Assembly (NCBI GenBank): GCA_022606425.2 | Contig: JAHDVF020000513.1 | Coordinates: 248,001 to 312,000, forward strand | Length of the DNA: 64,000 nucleotides | Reading direction: 5' to 3' | DNA from: Lepidostoma basale | Lineage: Eukaryota > Arthropoda > Insecta > Trichoptera > Lepidostomatidae | Part shown: in pieces, positions 32,336 through 44,930 of the stretch | How the letters are laid out: each line of letters begins with the position of its first letter | Numbering within the stretch: position 1 is the first letter of the stretch | Made by a program: the position numbers and the translations under genes | Notes under the pieces: model-generated | What the model was told of the DNA's origin: nothing | Seen by the model: only the letters and a program-made list of their open reading frames with translations | Database searches by the model: none

Positions 32336-33371
32336 AATGATGTAAAACACTGTATTAAATAATTAATACAAATTAAAACATCTTTTTAATAGAAGTTTCA
32401 TTATAGATTATGGGAATGACATGTTTTGCTTTTCTAAGGTATTACCAAGTATTAAATAAACTCTATGTAAGGGAATTTTCAATAATTTTAAATAAAATAT
32501 AAGTAACCAATGACAGGTCATAAGTCCTGTAAACACCTTGATCATCCATGTTCAGTTTCCAGTTTGCGTCTTCGTCTCTATTGAGATACAATTAAAATTT
32601 GAATTAACCACCCTTTGGTGTAAATCCAGGATTTGTATACAGGTGTAAGTATACATTCACAAATATTTGGTCTTCAAATATTCTGGTCAAAATTCTTTGG
32701 CATATAGAATGGAATAATACTCCTAGCGGCTTCTAACAATATGTTGGTCGACAGCCTTTACATTGTGTTAATAAGGTAGTTTGCTAAAAATGCCGAAAAT
32801 CATTCTCCATAGATGGCGTTAGTGGGTTGGTTGTATAGGTTAATTCTTGAAAAAATTCACTAGTCCAACCAAATCTACATAGATGGCTGACTGAAACTGC
32901 CACGTGAAGATAAATATGGATTTTGAAGTATATATACATCTTCCAAAAATTTGTCATGCATGATCACAATAACAAAGGTGGAATGGGGAATGTTGTAATT
33001 ACATAAAACGTGCGCTTAACCCAACCAATGACAGGTCATAAGTCCTGTAAACACCTTGATCATCCATATTCAGTTTCCAGTTTGCGTCTTCGTCTCTATT
33101 GAGATACAATTAAAATTAAAATATAAGTATTTTATTTGCTGTCATGTTTGTTTATGTTACTTAACCATTGCATTAAAACTTCATATCAAGTATTAAGTGT
33201 TGATGAAAACATATGTTTTATAGACATTTTATTATATGATAATGACATATTATATTTAGCTTTGCTTGAGCATTTCATAATGCCACATGTACGTGTACAA
33301 GGTATAATTAATAATGCACCAGCAAGGTGAAATATGTGACTCCAATCAAATATAATAAAATTGACAAACAA
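32336..33371. repeat. Composite of IR-A halves and TGACAGGTCATAAGTCC repeats
   Basis: 32336-32455 and 33170-33360 look like the two halves of one IR-A copy. Between them the block CCAATGACAGGTCATAAGTC ... TTGAGATACAATTAAAATT occurs twice in direct orientation (about 32507-32600 and 33024-33118). This block is the right end of the MITE family also seen at 51051-51364 and 62815-63257, so this is a nested insertion. Confidence 0.55.
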
Positions 33372-33480
33372 ACAAACAAAACAAAAACCATCGGGCCTTA
33401 ACCGCAGGGGTAGGCAGAGAGAATGGACCGCCACACTACTCTATCCTGACACACCTCTCTAGCTTCCTCAACATTCAAAA
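33372..33480 (-). mobile_element. LINE family 1, short 3' end
   Basis: AACAAACAAACAAAA then CGCAGGGGTAGGCAGAGAGA and CTTCCTCAACATTC, the complement of the LINE 3' end with a (GTTT)n tail. Confidence 0.7.
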
Positions 33481-34465
33481 TTTACATATTTCTATTTTAT
33501 TAATAATCCTAAATGAAACAACAAATTTTAACAATATTTTCTTTATTATCAGGTAATAAGAAAGGTTTAGTTATGTTAACATTGTTAACATTTAGAGTTC
33601 TATAAGACCCAAGTACGTAACCCATTCATATTTAAAGTTTTCGGTAAAATTGTTTTTCTATACACAATTATATAAGAAGTTCCAAATTTTGTGTATTAAC
33701 ATTTTATAGGACAAGACATTTTATTTTGGATTTTTAAGAAAAACTCAATTTATTTCAATCAACATCCGTCTACGAAGCTAGGAAAATAGAAGCACTTGAA
33801 TAAAAATGTTATGTAGATAAATATATTGACCGCAGTCTAGATACATAATGAAACCATTTTGAATGGAAATTAACAAAGACAAATGACCATTGTGGTGGCA
33901 TAAACACTTACCACCTTCCTATAAGGGGTTAAATAATATGTTATAAGTATCTTATTTTATGACTAAGGAATGAATTTAGTGAATGTTAGAAATACAGATA
34001 TTTTATTTGTGTTTTCCACTAATATGGGAAAACATATTAAGTACATGGTACTATCTAAATTTTTTTTTTATATTGCAAATGAAAATGTTTCACCAAGGTT
34101 GCTATTGGGTTTCTATTTTAACAAAATGTGCTGCTTTACCTACATTAGACATAAGCAAAATTACAGGACAATACTAAAAAAATATTTTCTCAGTTAAGAT
34201 AACAATGATAAAATATATTATATTGACTCTGTTAATAGAGTAGGTACACTAATTTAAAACGATATTTAATATCAATAAATTTGAATTAGGAATTCCAAGT
34301 ACTTCTGACATTTAAAAACAATTGAATATGACAGTTAAACTCAAGTGATGTATTATGTGTAAAGCTCATCAATTACATTATCATTGATTTCCTTTTTAAA
34401 ATACCTATTATCCGTTTTTTTTAACAATTTTATCCAAGAAATATCTATTTACTACCATATAAATC
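33481..34465. other. Gene-free 5' flank of Gr-2
   Basis: AT-rich. Short frames near 33970-34197 show no recognisable domain. No promoter element can be named. Confidence 0.4.
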
Positions 34466-37400
34466 ATGGTTTTAAATGTGCGAAAGGATTCAATCAAAAT
34501 AACCACATATTCCAAAATACCTACAATAATAAGTTTGATATTTGGAATGAAAGATTACTATAAAGTTAAAGATATTTATGTCCCAATAGGTTATAAAACA
34601 AAGTTGTTTTACTTAATTTACTGTTTAATTTCAATATTAACTTTGATCTCTCGTTTAATAGATGACTTCACAATATTTCTTAATTCTAAAATGTCTGTAA
34701 TTATGTGTACATTTCTGCTGATGTTTGTTACAATAACAACAAACAATATAATTGTTTATTCAAATAAGATATTTTCAAAGAATACGGAATTATTAAAAAT
34801 TTGTAAAACTTATGATAAACTTTGTTCAATATACATAAAGACGATGTATAATTGTGTGAACATCTTGTTTATTTTTTATCACATATATTCCATATTTGTT
34901 TATGTTTATCAGTTGTATTGGGATTTTGTAAGGGTGGGTGCTATTCAATATCAACATTTATTTCTATTGATGGGTTTGAGGAGGTGTTTTAGTTTTTACC
35001 AGTTTCAGTTGCTCATAATTATGGGCGTGTTTCATCTCTTGTCTATAAACAGCTTCATTCGTTCTGCATTCAATATTTCTCACAGTTCTTTGAATAGTAG
35101 ATTCATTGTCAGCGGATCCGATGTTAACGTAATACAAGATTTAGATGAAATATTGGGATATTATGAAATGATCGCTGAAAATTTGATTCGAACAACACGT
35201 TTTTATAAAAGTGAGGTAATTACATTATTTTGTTTAATATCGGTATTGCTTTGATGTGGCTTATATTAATTAAGGATTCTTGATTATTGTTTAAGACATA
35301 ATACACACATAAGGTCTGGTGCCAATGGTTTGCAATAAATGAGATTACAACAAAAATGTGTTAAAATATTATAAGAAATATCAGAAAGAAATTTAACACA
35401 TATAATTTCATGCAAAACCAAATTTTAAAAGAGGGTACTTGGTTGTTTCAAACAACAACAAAATGTCCCACCATTTCTCCGGAGGGGTGGGCAGATAGAA
35501 TGAACCGCCACACTTCTATATCCTGACACATCTGTCTAGTTTTCTCCACATTAATATAGCGAGTTATACATGCACATCAATTCTTCAGACATGGCCGACT
35601 TTTAAAATGTTATTAGTTTGGTATCACCACATTTTCCTTGGTATTCCTAGAGTTCTTACTCCATCTACTAACTAACACTTTCTTAAGCATTATTTCGTCA
35701 TCAATGCGTTCCATATGTCATATGCATTCCTAACACATGCATGTAATACATACAAATATACCTGTATGCATTCACTAACATACATACGTACATGTATTCA
35801 AGTACACATACAAGTAAATTAATTAAAAATTATTCATTTACTTGTATCTAATATTTTTATTTTATTTTTCAGCTACTGACATCCATATTGGTTTCATTTT
35901 TTAATATCATCATATCAATAACAATATTGTCGTTGTTATCTAGCCAAAAGTCAAATGGAGTAAGTAAAGAAATTGAAATAACTCTAACATACAGTAATGT
36001 ATAGTACATATTCTTAATACATGAATATAAATTAAAATTTATAAATTAAAACAAATTTATTATATTTGGATTTACGTTTCTTAATACATATTTTTTGAAC
36101 CTCTATCATCGAGGGGGCGATAAAATCTATCCAAAATTTTGATTTCAATAAATTGAATGCTAGAATTTTTAAATTATTTTCATTATTTTAGATTAAAACA
36201 ATATACTCCGAAAAATGTCAAGAATAATAATTAAAGAGAGGAAAATACAGTGTTTCATTTTATAATTTTTGGGATAACGACAGTGTTAACACTCGTTTTA
36301 CGGTACTAAATTCATCTCACCGTGATGGACTCTTAGTTTAGAGTTAAAAATGAAATTTAAATAAGACAATTGCTGCAGGTTGATTGTTGTAATTAACTAT
36401 TAAATGAATTTATAGTGAATAAACCAATAAACAATATAAAATAAATGCAAGAAATGTACACACGTCTTGCCCGCGCGACAGTCGCGATTCGCGATGCGAA
36501 TGAATCACTAGTCACTCGAAATTCATCACCGTGTGACGAGTATTAACGCTTAAGTTGATAAAAAAATAACATGTGCTTGTATGAAATTATGAAAATTAAT
36601 TTCTATTTTTAGAATAGTATGCCTAGTATGCCTTTGTGCATGGCGATCCTGTGCTCCTTGAATGACCTGGTGGTAGTTATTCTCACGGCCTGTGTTAGCG
36701 AACTGTTGGAATACTCTAACAAACTATTAGAAGTAGCCCTTATAAAAGTCCTGCTCTTCGTTAAACTTGGTATTAAACTTCTATCTTTGAAAGATAATTA
36801 TATTTATATATGTAGCTAGAGAGCTATAAAATCTTAAGTGATTTTTTGTCCGAAATGAACTATGAACATATTATGTTATCTGTAATCACCGACCAGTGGC
36901 GGATTTGCAGTCTTGCCCGCCCTAGACCGTGTAGTAGAGTCCGTTCACGACAGGGAGATCGTTTGCAAAAGTATGAATGACAGTGCGTTTACAAAAAATC
37001 TAGACGCTATTTTTATTGACGCTCGCAACGACGCGCGACGCGCGACGCGAGCCTTACCCGCGTATGCCCGTATTTTCTTATTACATTTTTTTTTGCCACG
37101 TTTGGTCGCCCCTTATATCTGGCCGCCCTAGACCCGGGTCTACTGGGCCTTAGGACAAATCCTCCTCTGTCACCGACACAGTATCCAGTACATATGTATA
37201 TAATAGTATAGTATACAGTATATATTTGTTTATTCTGATTTTGAAAATTTGGTTTGGTTCATGTGGTGCTCCTGTAAATTTGGAGATATTTCGTGCAAAA
37301 GTGAATTGTTTTGGTCAATTGGATTGTTGCCGCACTTTATAATAGTTAATTGTGACACGTAATACGTTTGTACTGTTTTGCTGTTAAAATTATATTAGTT

Positions 37401-38322
37401 TTATCGTTTTTATAAAGAATTTTGACAGGTGTAAAAATAAATTTTTCATTTGTTCCAATGACAATTTGAATAATTTCTTCAATATTATTTTAAAGTTCTT
37501 GCTGGTTAAGTGCCTAATTACAGCCAATTTAAAAAACGGTGGATACGTATAACATAAATTAAATAAACACAAAAGTCCAGATCGTCCATGTTAACATGTG
37601 CAACATCGAAAAAAAACATTATGTGTTTTACTTTATGTGCTAAATTAAAAAAACGGTGGATACGTGGAACATAAATTAAATAGACAATATGTGCACCATC
37701 TAAAAAGAACATTTTGTGTTAAATTATTTATATTTTGTTATTTTTTTTTTATATCATTGTATTTTATATTATTTGTTTTAGATTTATTTTGTGGGTGTTG
37801 GACGATCGAAGTGTGCGCGGGAGATGATGCCTATTGGTGGCGATGAGGTTCGCAACCCATCACACCGCGTCTCCCGCGGGGCGAAAAGAGAAGAATGGAG
37901 TGCCGCATCAGTAAAAGTGTGACAGTCCATTCTTTCTGCCTACCCTTTCAGGGAAACGGCGTGATGGTTAGTTAGTTAGTTACAATATATAAAGAAATAA
38001 CCGTTAAGGTAGACAATTTTCTTTGACGCATTTCGTCCAAAAAATCACTTTAACTTAATAGCTCTCAATTTCAGATACAGTTTGATTCAATTAGTTTTTT
38101 TATTCACGTTTAATAATGAAACATGTATGTATTACTTTTGCAGATACCAAGAAGCACAAACAAATAAAGAAACTACACGGCTTTGTGTCCTATTGCAAGA
38201 TTAAAATAACAGCTGGAAATGTTTTTGTTGTTAACTTCGCTTTCATATTCTCATTTTTAGCAACTCTTACTTCATATACCATATTCTTGATTCAGTCCAC
38301 AAATCTTACTGATCTACTTTGA
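34466..38322 (+). CDS. Gr-2, gustatory receptor, 4 exons, 390 aa
   Basis: Exons: 34466-35215 (250 codons), 35873-35959 (29), 36613-36769 (52 plus 1 base), 38144-38322 (to TGA). The donors are GTAATT, GTAAGT and GTATTA; the acceptors end TTTTTCAG, TTTTTAG and TTTGCAG; phases are 0, 0 and 1. Exon 1 carries PTIISLIFGMKDYYKVKDIY and GYKTKLFYL, then at least four hydrophobic spans. Exon 2 is one membrane span (LLTSILVSFFNIIISITIL), exon 3 encodes CVSELLEYSNKLLEVALIK, and exon 4 ends TSYTIFLIQST, a TYhhhhhQF-type motif. It is a membrane taste receptor channel, closest here to Gr-1. Introns hold a LINE fragment, a hAT MITE and another LINE tail. The start ATG is the first in the frame after upstream stops. 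Confidence 0.9.
35455..35720 (-). mobile_element. LINE family 1, 3' fragment in Gr-2 intron 1
   Basis: The complement of the LINE 3' end (TTTCTCCGGAGGGGTGGGCA, then CTTCAGACATGGCC) continuing to the CGTTCCATATGTC part. Non-coding and decayed. Confidence 0.65.
36894..37169. mobile_element. hAT MITE with 8-bp target duplication
   Basis: Ends CAGTGGCGGATTTG and CAAATCCTCCTCTG are inverted repeats with two mismatches. The flanks 36886-36893 and 37170-37177 are both TCACCGAC, a perfect 8-bp duplication, which is the hAT hallmark. The insertion splits an older dispersed repeat whose intact relative lies at 13560-13800. It is in intron 3 of Gr-2. Confidence 0.88.
37524..37725. repeat. Direct repeat pair in Gr-2 intron 3
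   Basis: Units near 37524-37630 and 37645-37725 share AAAAACGGTGGATACGT, AACATAAATTAAATA and GTGCA-CATC in the same order. The second unit is shorter. Confidence 0.6.
37844..37985 (+). mobile_element. LINE family 1, 3' end in Gr-2 intron 3
   Basis: It begins GAGGTTCGCAACCCATCACA and ends CTGCCTACCCTTTCAGGGAA then GGTTAGTTAGTTAGTTA. Probably two overlapping 3' ends. It lies 160 bases upstream of exon 4. Confidence 0.7.
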
Positions 38323-38584
38323 AAATTATAGCGATTATTTTATGATTAGGTATGTATTTATTACATGTTATGTTTTTTAGTAATATGTGTACGAATTTGG
38401 GAAATATCGATTTGTGTAAAATCGATTTATATACAGGTAGCTTGACTGGAGCCGACTGTATCGCTACAAATATTATTGTTGTATGTATATTCGCAGCCGT
38501 GCATCAAGATACTCCATGCATAAGTCTTGATGAGGAGTATTCTCAGTTTTAGGTCTATATTATTCGATTCTATTATATTACATG

Positions 38585-38950
38585 GTGCCTATCCGAAAGA
38601 GATAAACTGAGACTAGAGGCTTTTGAGATGTGGTCCTATAGAAGACTATTGGTTTTTCCTGGAGAGACCACATTGCAAATGAGGAGGTTCTCCAAATAAT
38701 GGAAGGAGGATAGCACCTGCTCAGGACCTTGTCCGAATGGCCGGCCATGTAATACGACAAGAAGGCCTCTTGCATGCCATAATGGAAGGTATGACCGAGG
38801 GGGACAAACTCTAGGGGACGCCCACGCCGAGAGTACCTGGAGGACCTGTTGGTGGACGTGCGCTGCTCATCATATGCAGATTTCAAAAGAGCCGCACAAG
38901 ACAGGGAAGAATGGAAGAGAATAATAGAGGAAATTGCTGCAAACTAATCC
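38585..38950 (+). mobile_element. LINE family 4, 3' fragment
   Basis: Broken frames give KLRLEAFEMWSYRRLL and later GGRAHAESTW-like and KRAAQDREEWKRIIE-like text, matching the LINE at 52585-53160 on the other strand. It ends beside a (GA)n run. Confidence 0.55.
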
Positions 38951-39335
38951 CAGGATTGAAACCAGAGAGAGAGAGAGAGAGATGTATATTCAAAGTTGAA
39001 CAACAATGACTATTTATTTTTATAAAAATAATTATGAAAAAATAAATAAATATTTAACTTTTTGTTAATTCTTTGATGATCCCCGACTTTTTTCAATTTT
39101 TTACTGACCCACACTTTAGCCGAAGCATTGGCCGATTACATTACGTGTTACAATTTTTATATGGCCACATAACACGTTATAATAACAGAGGTACTCATTT
39201 TAATTATTTGAACTACCTAATTCATTTCTTTATATTAGACTTTTTGAAAGTGCTCTCTATATGTACTATAAATTGTTTATGCGACATTTAGCTTTATTGA
39301 TTTATAAACCGTAGAACGGTTTGCACTGACTTAAA

Positions 39336-42300
39336 ATGGAGTTTACGAGAAGTGCTATCATTTTGAAAAATCCGGGTTATTTTTATATTGAACCGCCGAC
39401 CATTTTAAGCTTACTATTTGGGATGAAAGATTATTATAAAATTGGAAAATATTCTTACACCCCGATATGTTACAAAACAAAGCTGTATTATTTATTAATT
39501 TGCATTTTTTCTTTGGCGTTTCTTGCCTTACACGTAAAAAACAGTTTTTCAAAATTTTCAGACGCGGGCGTTTTTATTATGGGGTATTTAATTTTCCTCT
39601 CGCACCTGGCGTCAGTAGTAAGCAGTACACTCTTCTGGTTTAAAAAAATCTTCTCCAAAAGCCCTGAAATATTGAAAGTCCTTCAGAGTTATGATTTAAT
39701 TACTACCATTAATCTAAATGCCGTCTGTAACCAGTTTAATATTGTGTTTGCTTCGTTAAATGTTTTTACGATATTTGTTTGCGTGTGTCAGATCGTCCAC
39801 GGCATAATGACTTCGGGATTATTACAAGAATATTTTCTGTTCTTCGTTATAGAAGCAAGAAAGTTTTTAACCCTCTACCAATTTCAGATGCTCGTTATAA
39901 CAGGTATCGTCCATCTTTCTGCCATCAATGAACATATTTCTTCCGTGTTTTGTGTATCACCCACCACTCCATTTTATGCTCGATTCGAAAAATTTAACAT
40001 GAAGAAAATTGATAGTTTCGATGGATTGTTGGAAAATTTTATTTTGATTGTCGATAATTTGAACAAAATTAACAGTATTTATAATGAAGAGGTATGTATT
40101 GAATTGAACATATTTTATATTTGATAGTGGATATCGTAATATTAAAAAAATCCAAGAATAGCATTTATTTATTTATTCATTCATTTATTTATTTATTTAT
40201 TAATTTTTTCATTTATTTATTTATTGATTTATTTATTGATTTATTTATTTATTTATTTATTTATTTATTATTTATTTTTTATTTATTTATTATTTATATA
40301 TTATTTATTTATTATTTATTTATTATTTATTTATTATTTATTTATTATTTATTTATTATTTATTTATTATTTATTATTTATTTATTTATTTATTAAATAA
40401 AGTTATAAAAAATTCCAGGGACATTTTACAACTTATAAAAAAATCTTTTATAAACATTTAATTAATGATATAAAAAACTCAAATGATTAAAACAATATAA
40501 ACATTAAATATCGGTACTTAGAACATATTGAAAGCATTTACGGCGAAAGATCGCGAGAGAACCAGCATCTCTTACCTCATTTGACAATTCGTTATATAAT
40601 TTAAATCCTCTATAAAAAACACCTTTCTCTGTACTTTCAAGTCTGGGTCTCTGGAGTCGGAATCTATCACGACCTCTCATCAAGTAGTCATGTATTTCAT
40701 AACTATATCCTAAATTTTTAGTTAGATATGCAGGCACCATATTACTCTTAATTTTATAAACAAAAATCAAAGTATTGTAAAGAACTAGTTTTCTTGAATT
40801 TAATATTTTTAATTTGCTTAACATTGTTGAAATCCTACTATGTATTATAAATCTACCCCAACCAAGTATAGCCCTCATTCCTTTATTCTGTAAAACCTGT
40901 GGAAAGCGAAATATTGGAGAAGGGTGAGAAACACCACTATTGCCAAAACATAATAATCGGAAGAGCGGCAGGGTTAAATTGGAGCTGGGTTGATCATGTC
41001 ACTCGCAGCTCCGATAATGGATGGAAAAAACGCCTCAATTGCTGGCGTCCTAGGACCTTCGACCAGAAATCAAGGCTTTTCTAACATCGATGGAGTTACG
41101 ACATTCCCGCCGGTACTACAAGGATGCGTGTTGACCAGGATCGATAGAGGTGGAAGCAGATGAAGGAAGCACACGTCCAGGAAAGGACGGCTAGAGGCTG
41201 TAATATTTTGTAAAAATTAATGTGATTTTTTTTTTAGCTCATGTCAACATTTTTAATATCTTTCGTCAACACGATATGCTCTATAACAATAGTTATAACA
41301 GTCAATAGTTGTATGGTTAGTATTCAAAAAACATATTTTTCATATTATTTATAATACGGTGGTTGTTAACCTTTCTTTTACGGTAGTAAAAATTCCGCGC
41401 GAGACGCTGCAATGTAATCACCGCACACTTCGAAATTAGTGTTTGAATTTATAAAATCTGATATTCATAGGGTATTGCTTGAAGTCGCAAGTGATAACAT
41501 TTGAAATACAACTGCTAAAAAATCGGTAAACGCTCACCAAGTTTGAAAAAAACGTCAAGCGAGAATGTCTGCTCGTCACAACCATCTAAGACAGATTATA
41601 GAACAAAACCTATTTTGTTATTCTCGCGCTTGGAAATATAGTAGTAGCAATAGTGAAATGTGAAGACTTTAAATTAAACAGAGTATATTATTAACAACTT
41701 AAAGTTGAATGCGTAATATTGTGCCACCAGTATGTCGCAAATAGTGGCGGTACTCCCATAGAAGCCCATAAGTCCGGCTTGCATAATAAATTTTGAATCA
41801 AAACCTCTTCTGGCTTACAGAGGTTCAGCTCTTGTGGCTATTCCTCTTACGCCTGATGGGAACATTGTTGGAAGGTGGTTTGGTGGGTTGTTGGTTTATA
41901 CGGGGGCACGATGACTTAAATTTGGGTTTTTTTATTCTTCTTCTGGGCTTCTATGGGAATACCGCCACTGGACTTACAAACGATGTCTCTGATTTTCATT
42001 AATATACTTATTCTGTGTCCAATAAGAATTTACTAATTAATAATTCATTATTTCAATGGAAGCGTAAACGTATAATAAAGAAAATAAACCCAGTTGTTAA
42101 TACATTTAAAGAAATATTAAAATTATTAGAAGCGATGTGTACTAGCTACACAGCATCGGTAAGAGAAGGTTAATAAGATACCTACAATTCGGTACTTATT
42201 TGGCAAAAGGTCCCAAATGCATATACGCATTTGGGACCTTTTGCCAAATAAGTACCGAAATAATAACATATTATAGTTTAAGTAATCTTGCAATATAATA

Positions 42301-44686
42301 GTATTTTAATAACAGAATGCCTTGTTATGTCAGTCTATTCTTAACCCCTAATTTCATGTTGTTTTTTTAAATTTTAACAAAAAAATTTAAAGGTTATGTA
42401 TTGGAAAATAGTACATGGGAAAATTAAAAAAAAATGTTTCGTTATTTATATACCGATGGCGATTAAAATGTGTTTCTACCAAATTGACTAGAAAGCTCAA
42501 TTTGATAATATTTCATAATATAGTTTATTATGTTATAACTTACTTCTTCTTCTTCAAGTGCCCTGTCGGGTCCCCCCAACGTTGGCGATCACCTCGTCGA
42601 ACCTGTCCCTGTCCTGCCCCGCTCGTAACAGCTCCTTCACACTTCGGATGCCGGTCCACTCCCTCACGTTTCGCAGCCAGGACATTTGTCTCCTTCCGAG
42701 CCCTCGGTGTCCCTCAATTTTCCCCTCCAATATCAGTTGGAGAAGGTAGTACTTTTCCCCACGCAGTATATGACCCAGATGTGAGATCTTTCGAACCTTG
42801 ATAGTTGATAACAATTCCCTGTCAACTCTAGCTCGCCTCAGGACTTCGGTATTGGTAACCATGTCTGTCCAGGGAACTCTGAGCAATCGGCGATGGAGCC
42901 ACATTTCTATAGCCACATTATAACTTACAATAAATTTATTTATTTATACGTGAATTAATTATTTTTTTAAACTCAAAATTTGTCTGATAAACTGACTGTA
43001 ATCAAAGCAGGTCAACCGTCAATCAAAATTAAAAATATTTTTTGTATACTAGCGCCATTAGCGATACCTTGTGTACCTTAATAGATAGATGGGTATGTAG
43101 AGTATAGCGTACAACAATAATTTGCGATTATGAAATTCAAATATACAAAAAATATTAGTAGATTTTTTGGTTTGTAGCTAATTTTCTACACCATGAAATG
43201 AAGGGTTAATATTAACTATATAGCAAACATTTTAATGACTCGTATTAAACAAACAAATTTGAATAATAAAACAATGTAGTTATACTTGCTTACCTTTTTA
43301 GAGTAACGCGTTTTTATTCATATTTGGAATATGCACAGTAAATTGCTTTATCGGAATATTCCTAACTGTCTGTGTGGCTGAACTACTTGAGAGGATAACC
43401 AGAGCCCTACAAGTGGCGTTAACTAAAGCCTTGCTGTTCAACAATCTTGGTACGATACTTACATTTTTACCTTATGTCCACTAGTGTTGTCTTAAGATAA
43501 TAATCATTTTCTTCTATTCGATCGTGTAGATCAAGGTTATTTAACCTTTCTATGTCTTCAGAACCTTTGAGACTCATGGTATTTCTGAAAGAACCCTCGT
43601 AACAATACAAAACTAACCAAATGTAATGTAAGTTAGTATAATGAAAAATTTCATGACAAGCTTACTGAATATCGGAAATTGTGCACTGTCATTCTAGCTT
43701 TTTTGGATAGGTTTTTGTTTGCGATGCCAACTTTAAGTGCACCATTCACTTTGTTGCCTGCCCCAACCTTTCTTTCAATATCCCTCTCCACTCGCCCATC
43801 TCTTGTAAACATACTACCTAAATACACGAACTAAACTACTTGCTCCAAATTTTCACCATTCACGCTAATGTTGCAGACTGTCATGATTTCTTCTTTTTCA
43901 AAAATCATTACCTTGGAATTATTAACATTCATCATCAGATCATTTCGCATGCATACCTCATACATACAATTCACCAGGACTTGTAGTTCATGCTCGTTGT
44001 CAGCAAGTAGGACAGCGTCATCCGCATACAAGAGACAGCTCACTGACACTCTGCTCATTTTGGCACCTACATCCAACCCTTTCAGCTCTTTCATACAATT
44101 GTCCATATACAGATTAAATAACCACGGGGACATTACGGAACCCTGTTTGACACCTTTATTGATATCAAACCAGGCTGTAAGATCTCCATTTACTCTGACA
44201 CTAGCAGTGCTTTCCGTGTATAGCGACTTAATTGCCGTGATCAGTTTTGTACTTATTCTATATTCAGACAATATTTTCCACAACTCTACTGTATTAACGT
44301 ATTTTATATTTATAATCAAAATAAAAAGAGATCGAGGGACGAGGCACATAGAAACTTCACTGATTCCAACACTACTTACGGCCCCATAAATCTCCATGTT
44401 GCAAATATTGTTTATGGTGTTTACGACCTGATTAATACTTTCAAGACGGCATTGATATTCGAATAAGTGACTTTAACAAAATTAATCTATGAAATTTTTT
44501 GTTACAGATCCCATGGACCATAAACAATTAACTTTATTGTTCCGTTACGTATCACAGCGCCAGGTACACATAACAGCCGGGGGACTTTTCAAAATAAATT
44601 TTTCTTTTATATTCTCATTAATAGCTTCTATTACTTCATTTACAATATTTTTGATCCAATCGACAAATTTCAATGACTTTCATTAA
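39336..44686 (+). CDS. Gr-3, gustatory receptor, 4 exons, 386 aa
   Basis: Exons: 39336-40091 (252 codons), 41238-41315 (26), 43302-43449 (49 plus 1 base), 44508-44686 (to TAA). Introns are GT-AG in phases 0, 0 and 1, spanning 1.1, 2.0 and 1.1 kb. Exon 1 has PPTILSLLFGMKDYYKIGK and CYKTKLYYL, the same opening as Gr-1 and Gr-2. Exon 3 encodes CVAELLERITRALQVALTKA; exon 4 has the ITAGGLFKINFSFIF span and ends TSFTIFLIQST, with F for Y in the TY motif. It is a seven-pass receptor of taste neurons with unknown ligand. All three introns are bloated by LINEs, a MITE, a hairpin and a TTTA array, but the coding path is intact. Confidence 0.88.
40160..40397. repeat. (TTTA)n simple repeat
   Basis: About 235 bases of TTTA units with interruptions (TTCA, TTGA, TTATT) in intron 1 of Gr-3, starting about 70 bases after the donor. 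An apparent protein rich in I, Y, L and F here is an artefact. Confidence 0.95.
40504..40878 (-). mobile_element. Jockey/CR1-like LINE, C-terminal reverse transcriptase fragment
   Basis: An open minus-strand frame of 124 codons reads RAILGWGRFIIHSRISTML, KLVLYNTLIFVYKIKSNMVP and RDRFRLQRPRLESTEKGVFY then GFKLYNELSNEVRD. This is the far C-terminal region after the reverse transcriptase domain in Jockey-like elements. It lies in intron 1 of Gr-3, antisense to it. Confidence 0.7.
40903..41210 (+). mobile_element. LINE 3' end (WVDHVTR type)
   Basis: The frame gives RAAGLNWSWVDHVTRSSDNG and KRLNCWRPRTFDQK, then after a stop RWSYDIPAGTTRMRVDQDR and RWKQMKEAHVQE. This matches the common lepidopteran LINE tail of the W-GHVAR...EWRPR...RW-D-I type. 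It ends 30 bases before Gr-3 exon 2. Confidence 0.65.
41752..41970. mobile_element. hAT-like MITE (CAGTGGCGGTACTCC family)
   Basis: Ends TAGTGGCGGTACTCCCATAG and CTATGGGAATACCGCCACTG are inverted repeats. A second copy lies at 60367-60605. Flanking 8-bp duplications are not clear here. It lies in intron 2 of Gr-3. Confidence 0.75.
42192..42261. repeat. Perfect 70-base hairpin
   Basis: TTCGGTACTTATTTGGCAAA continues through AGGTCCCAAATGC and is followed, after a few bases, by the exact complement. The same arm sequence forms the ends of the element at 48046-48573, so this is the end-to-end minimal form of that family. Confidence 0.85.
42543..42915 (-). mobile_element. LINE family 2 (RTE/BovB-like) 3' part
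   Basis: An open minus frame of about 120 codons reads IEMWLHRRLLRVPWTDMVTN, GHILRGEKYYLLQLILEGKI and RRQMSWLRNVREWTGI, ending RQGT. This is the least decayed copy of the family in the window. It is in intron 2 of Gr-3, antisense. Confidence 0.8.
43690..44400 (-). mobile_element. LINE family 1 with reverse transcriptase core
   Basis: A minus frame of 188 codons holds the catalytic part: GVKQGSVMSPWLFNLYMDN and then LLYADDAVLLADN, the YADD box of reverse transcriptase, followed by CMYEVCMRNDLMMNVNNSK. Past a stop the homology continues downstream to about 43690 (VGAGNKVNGAL). It is the only copy here that keeps the YADD box. It lies in intron 3 of Gr-3 and stops about 110 bases before exon 4. 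Confidence 0.85.
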
Positions 44687-44794
44687 CCTCCCGTCGGGCG
44701 AAATACATTTTCCACTGCTCAAAGTGCTTATTAAGCACTTTACATGGACACAATTTATAATTAAGTACAACTGCTAAAAGATGGACATCAGTAT

Positions 44795-44930
44795 TTGGGA
44801 TTATTTTTCTAGACATATTTCGAAAGAAATATATCTTCTTTATCGGGAGCAAGACACAAACTCTTTATATCGTTCTCCCGGTGATGAAGGTACTAGTAAT
44901 TTTAAAAACATGTCGAGAAAAATTACTGAA
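44795..44930. repeat. Inverted repeat with CCGGTGATGAAGG / ACATGTCGAG
   Basis: TTTTTCTAGACATATTTCGA on the left faces ACATGTCGAGAAAAATTAC on the right; the centre has ATCGGGAGC facing GTTCTCCCGGTGATGAAGG. It is a relative of the repeat at 3831-3935. Confidence 0.45.

Noticed and set aside
33970..34197. Small gene upstream of Gr-2
   Set aside because: Two overlapping short frames with no domain, no splice partner and AT-rich composition.
40121..40396. Open frame of 91 codons rich in I, Y, L and F
   Set aside because: It is the translation of a TTTA simple repeat and has no coding character.
43868..44389. 173-codon frame on the plus strand
   Set aside because: It lies opposite the LINE reverse transcriptase frame with the YADD box, which explains the region fully.
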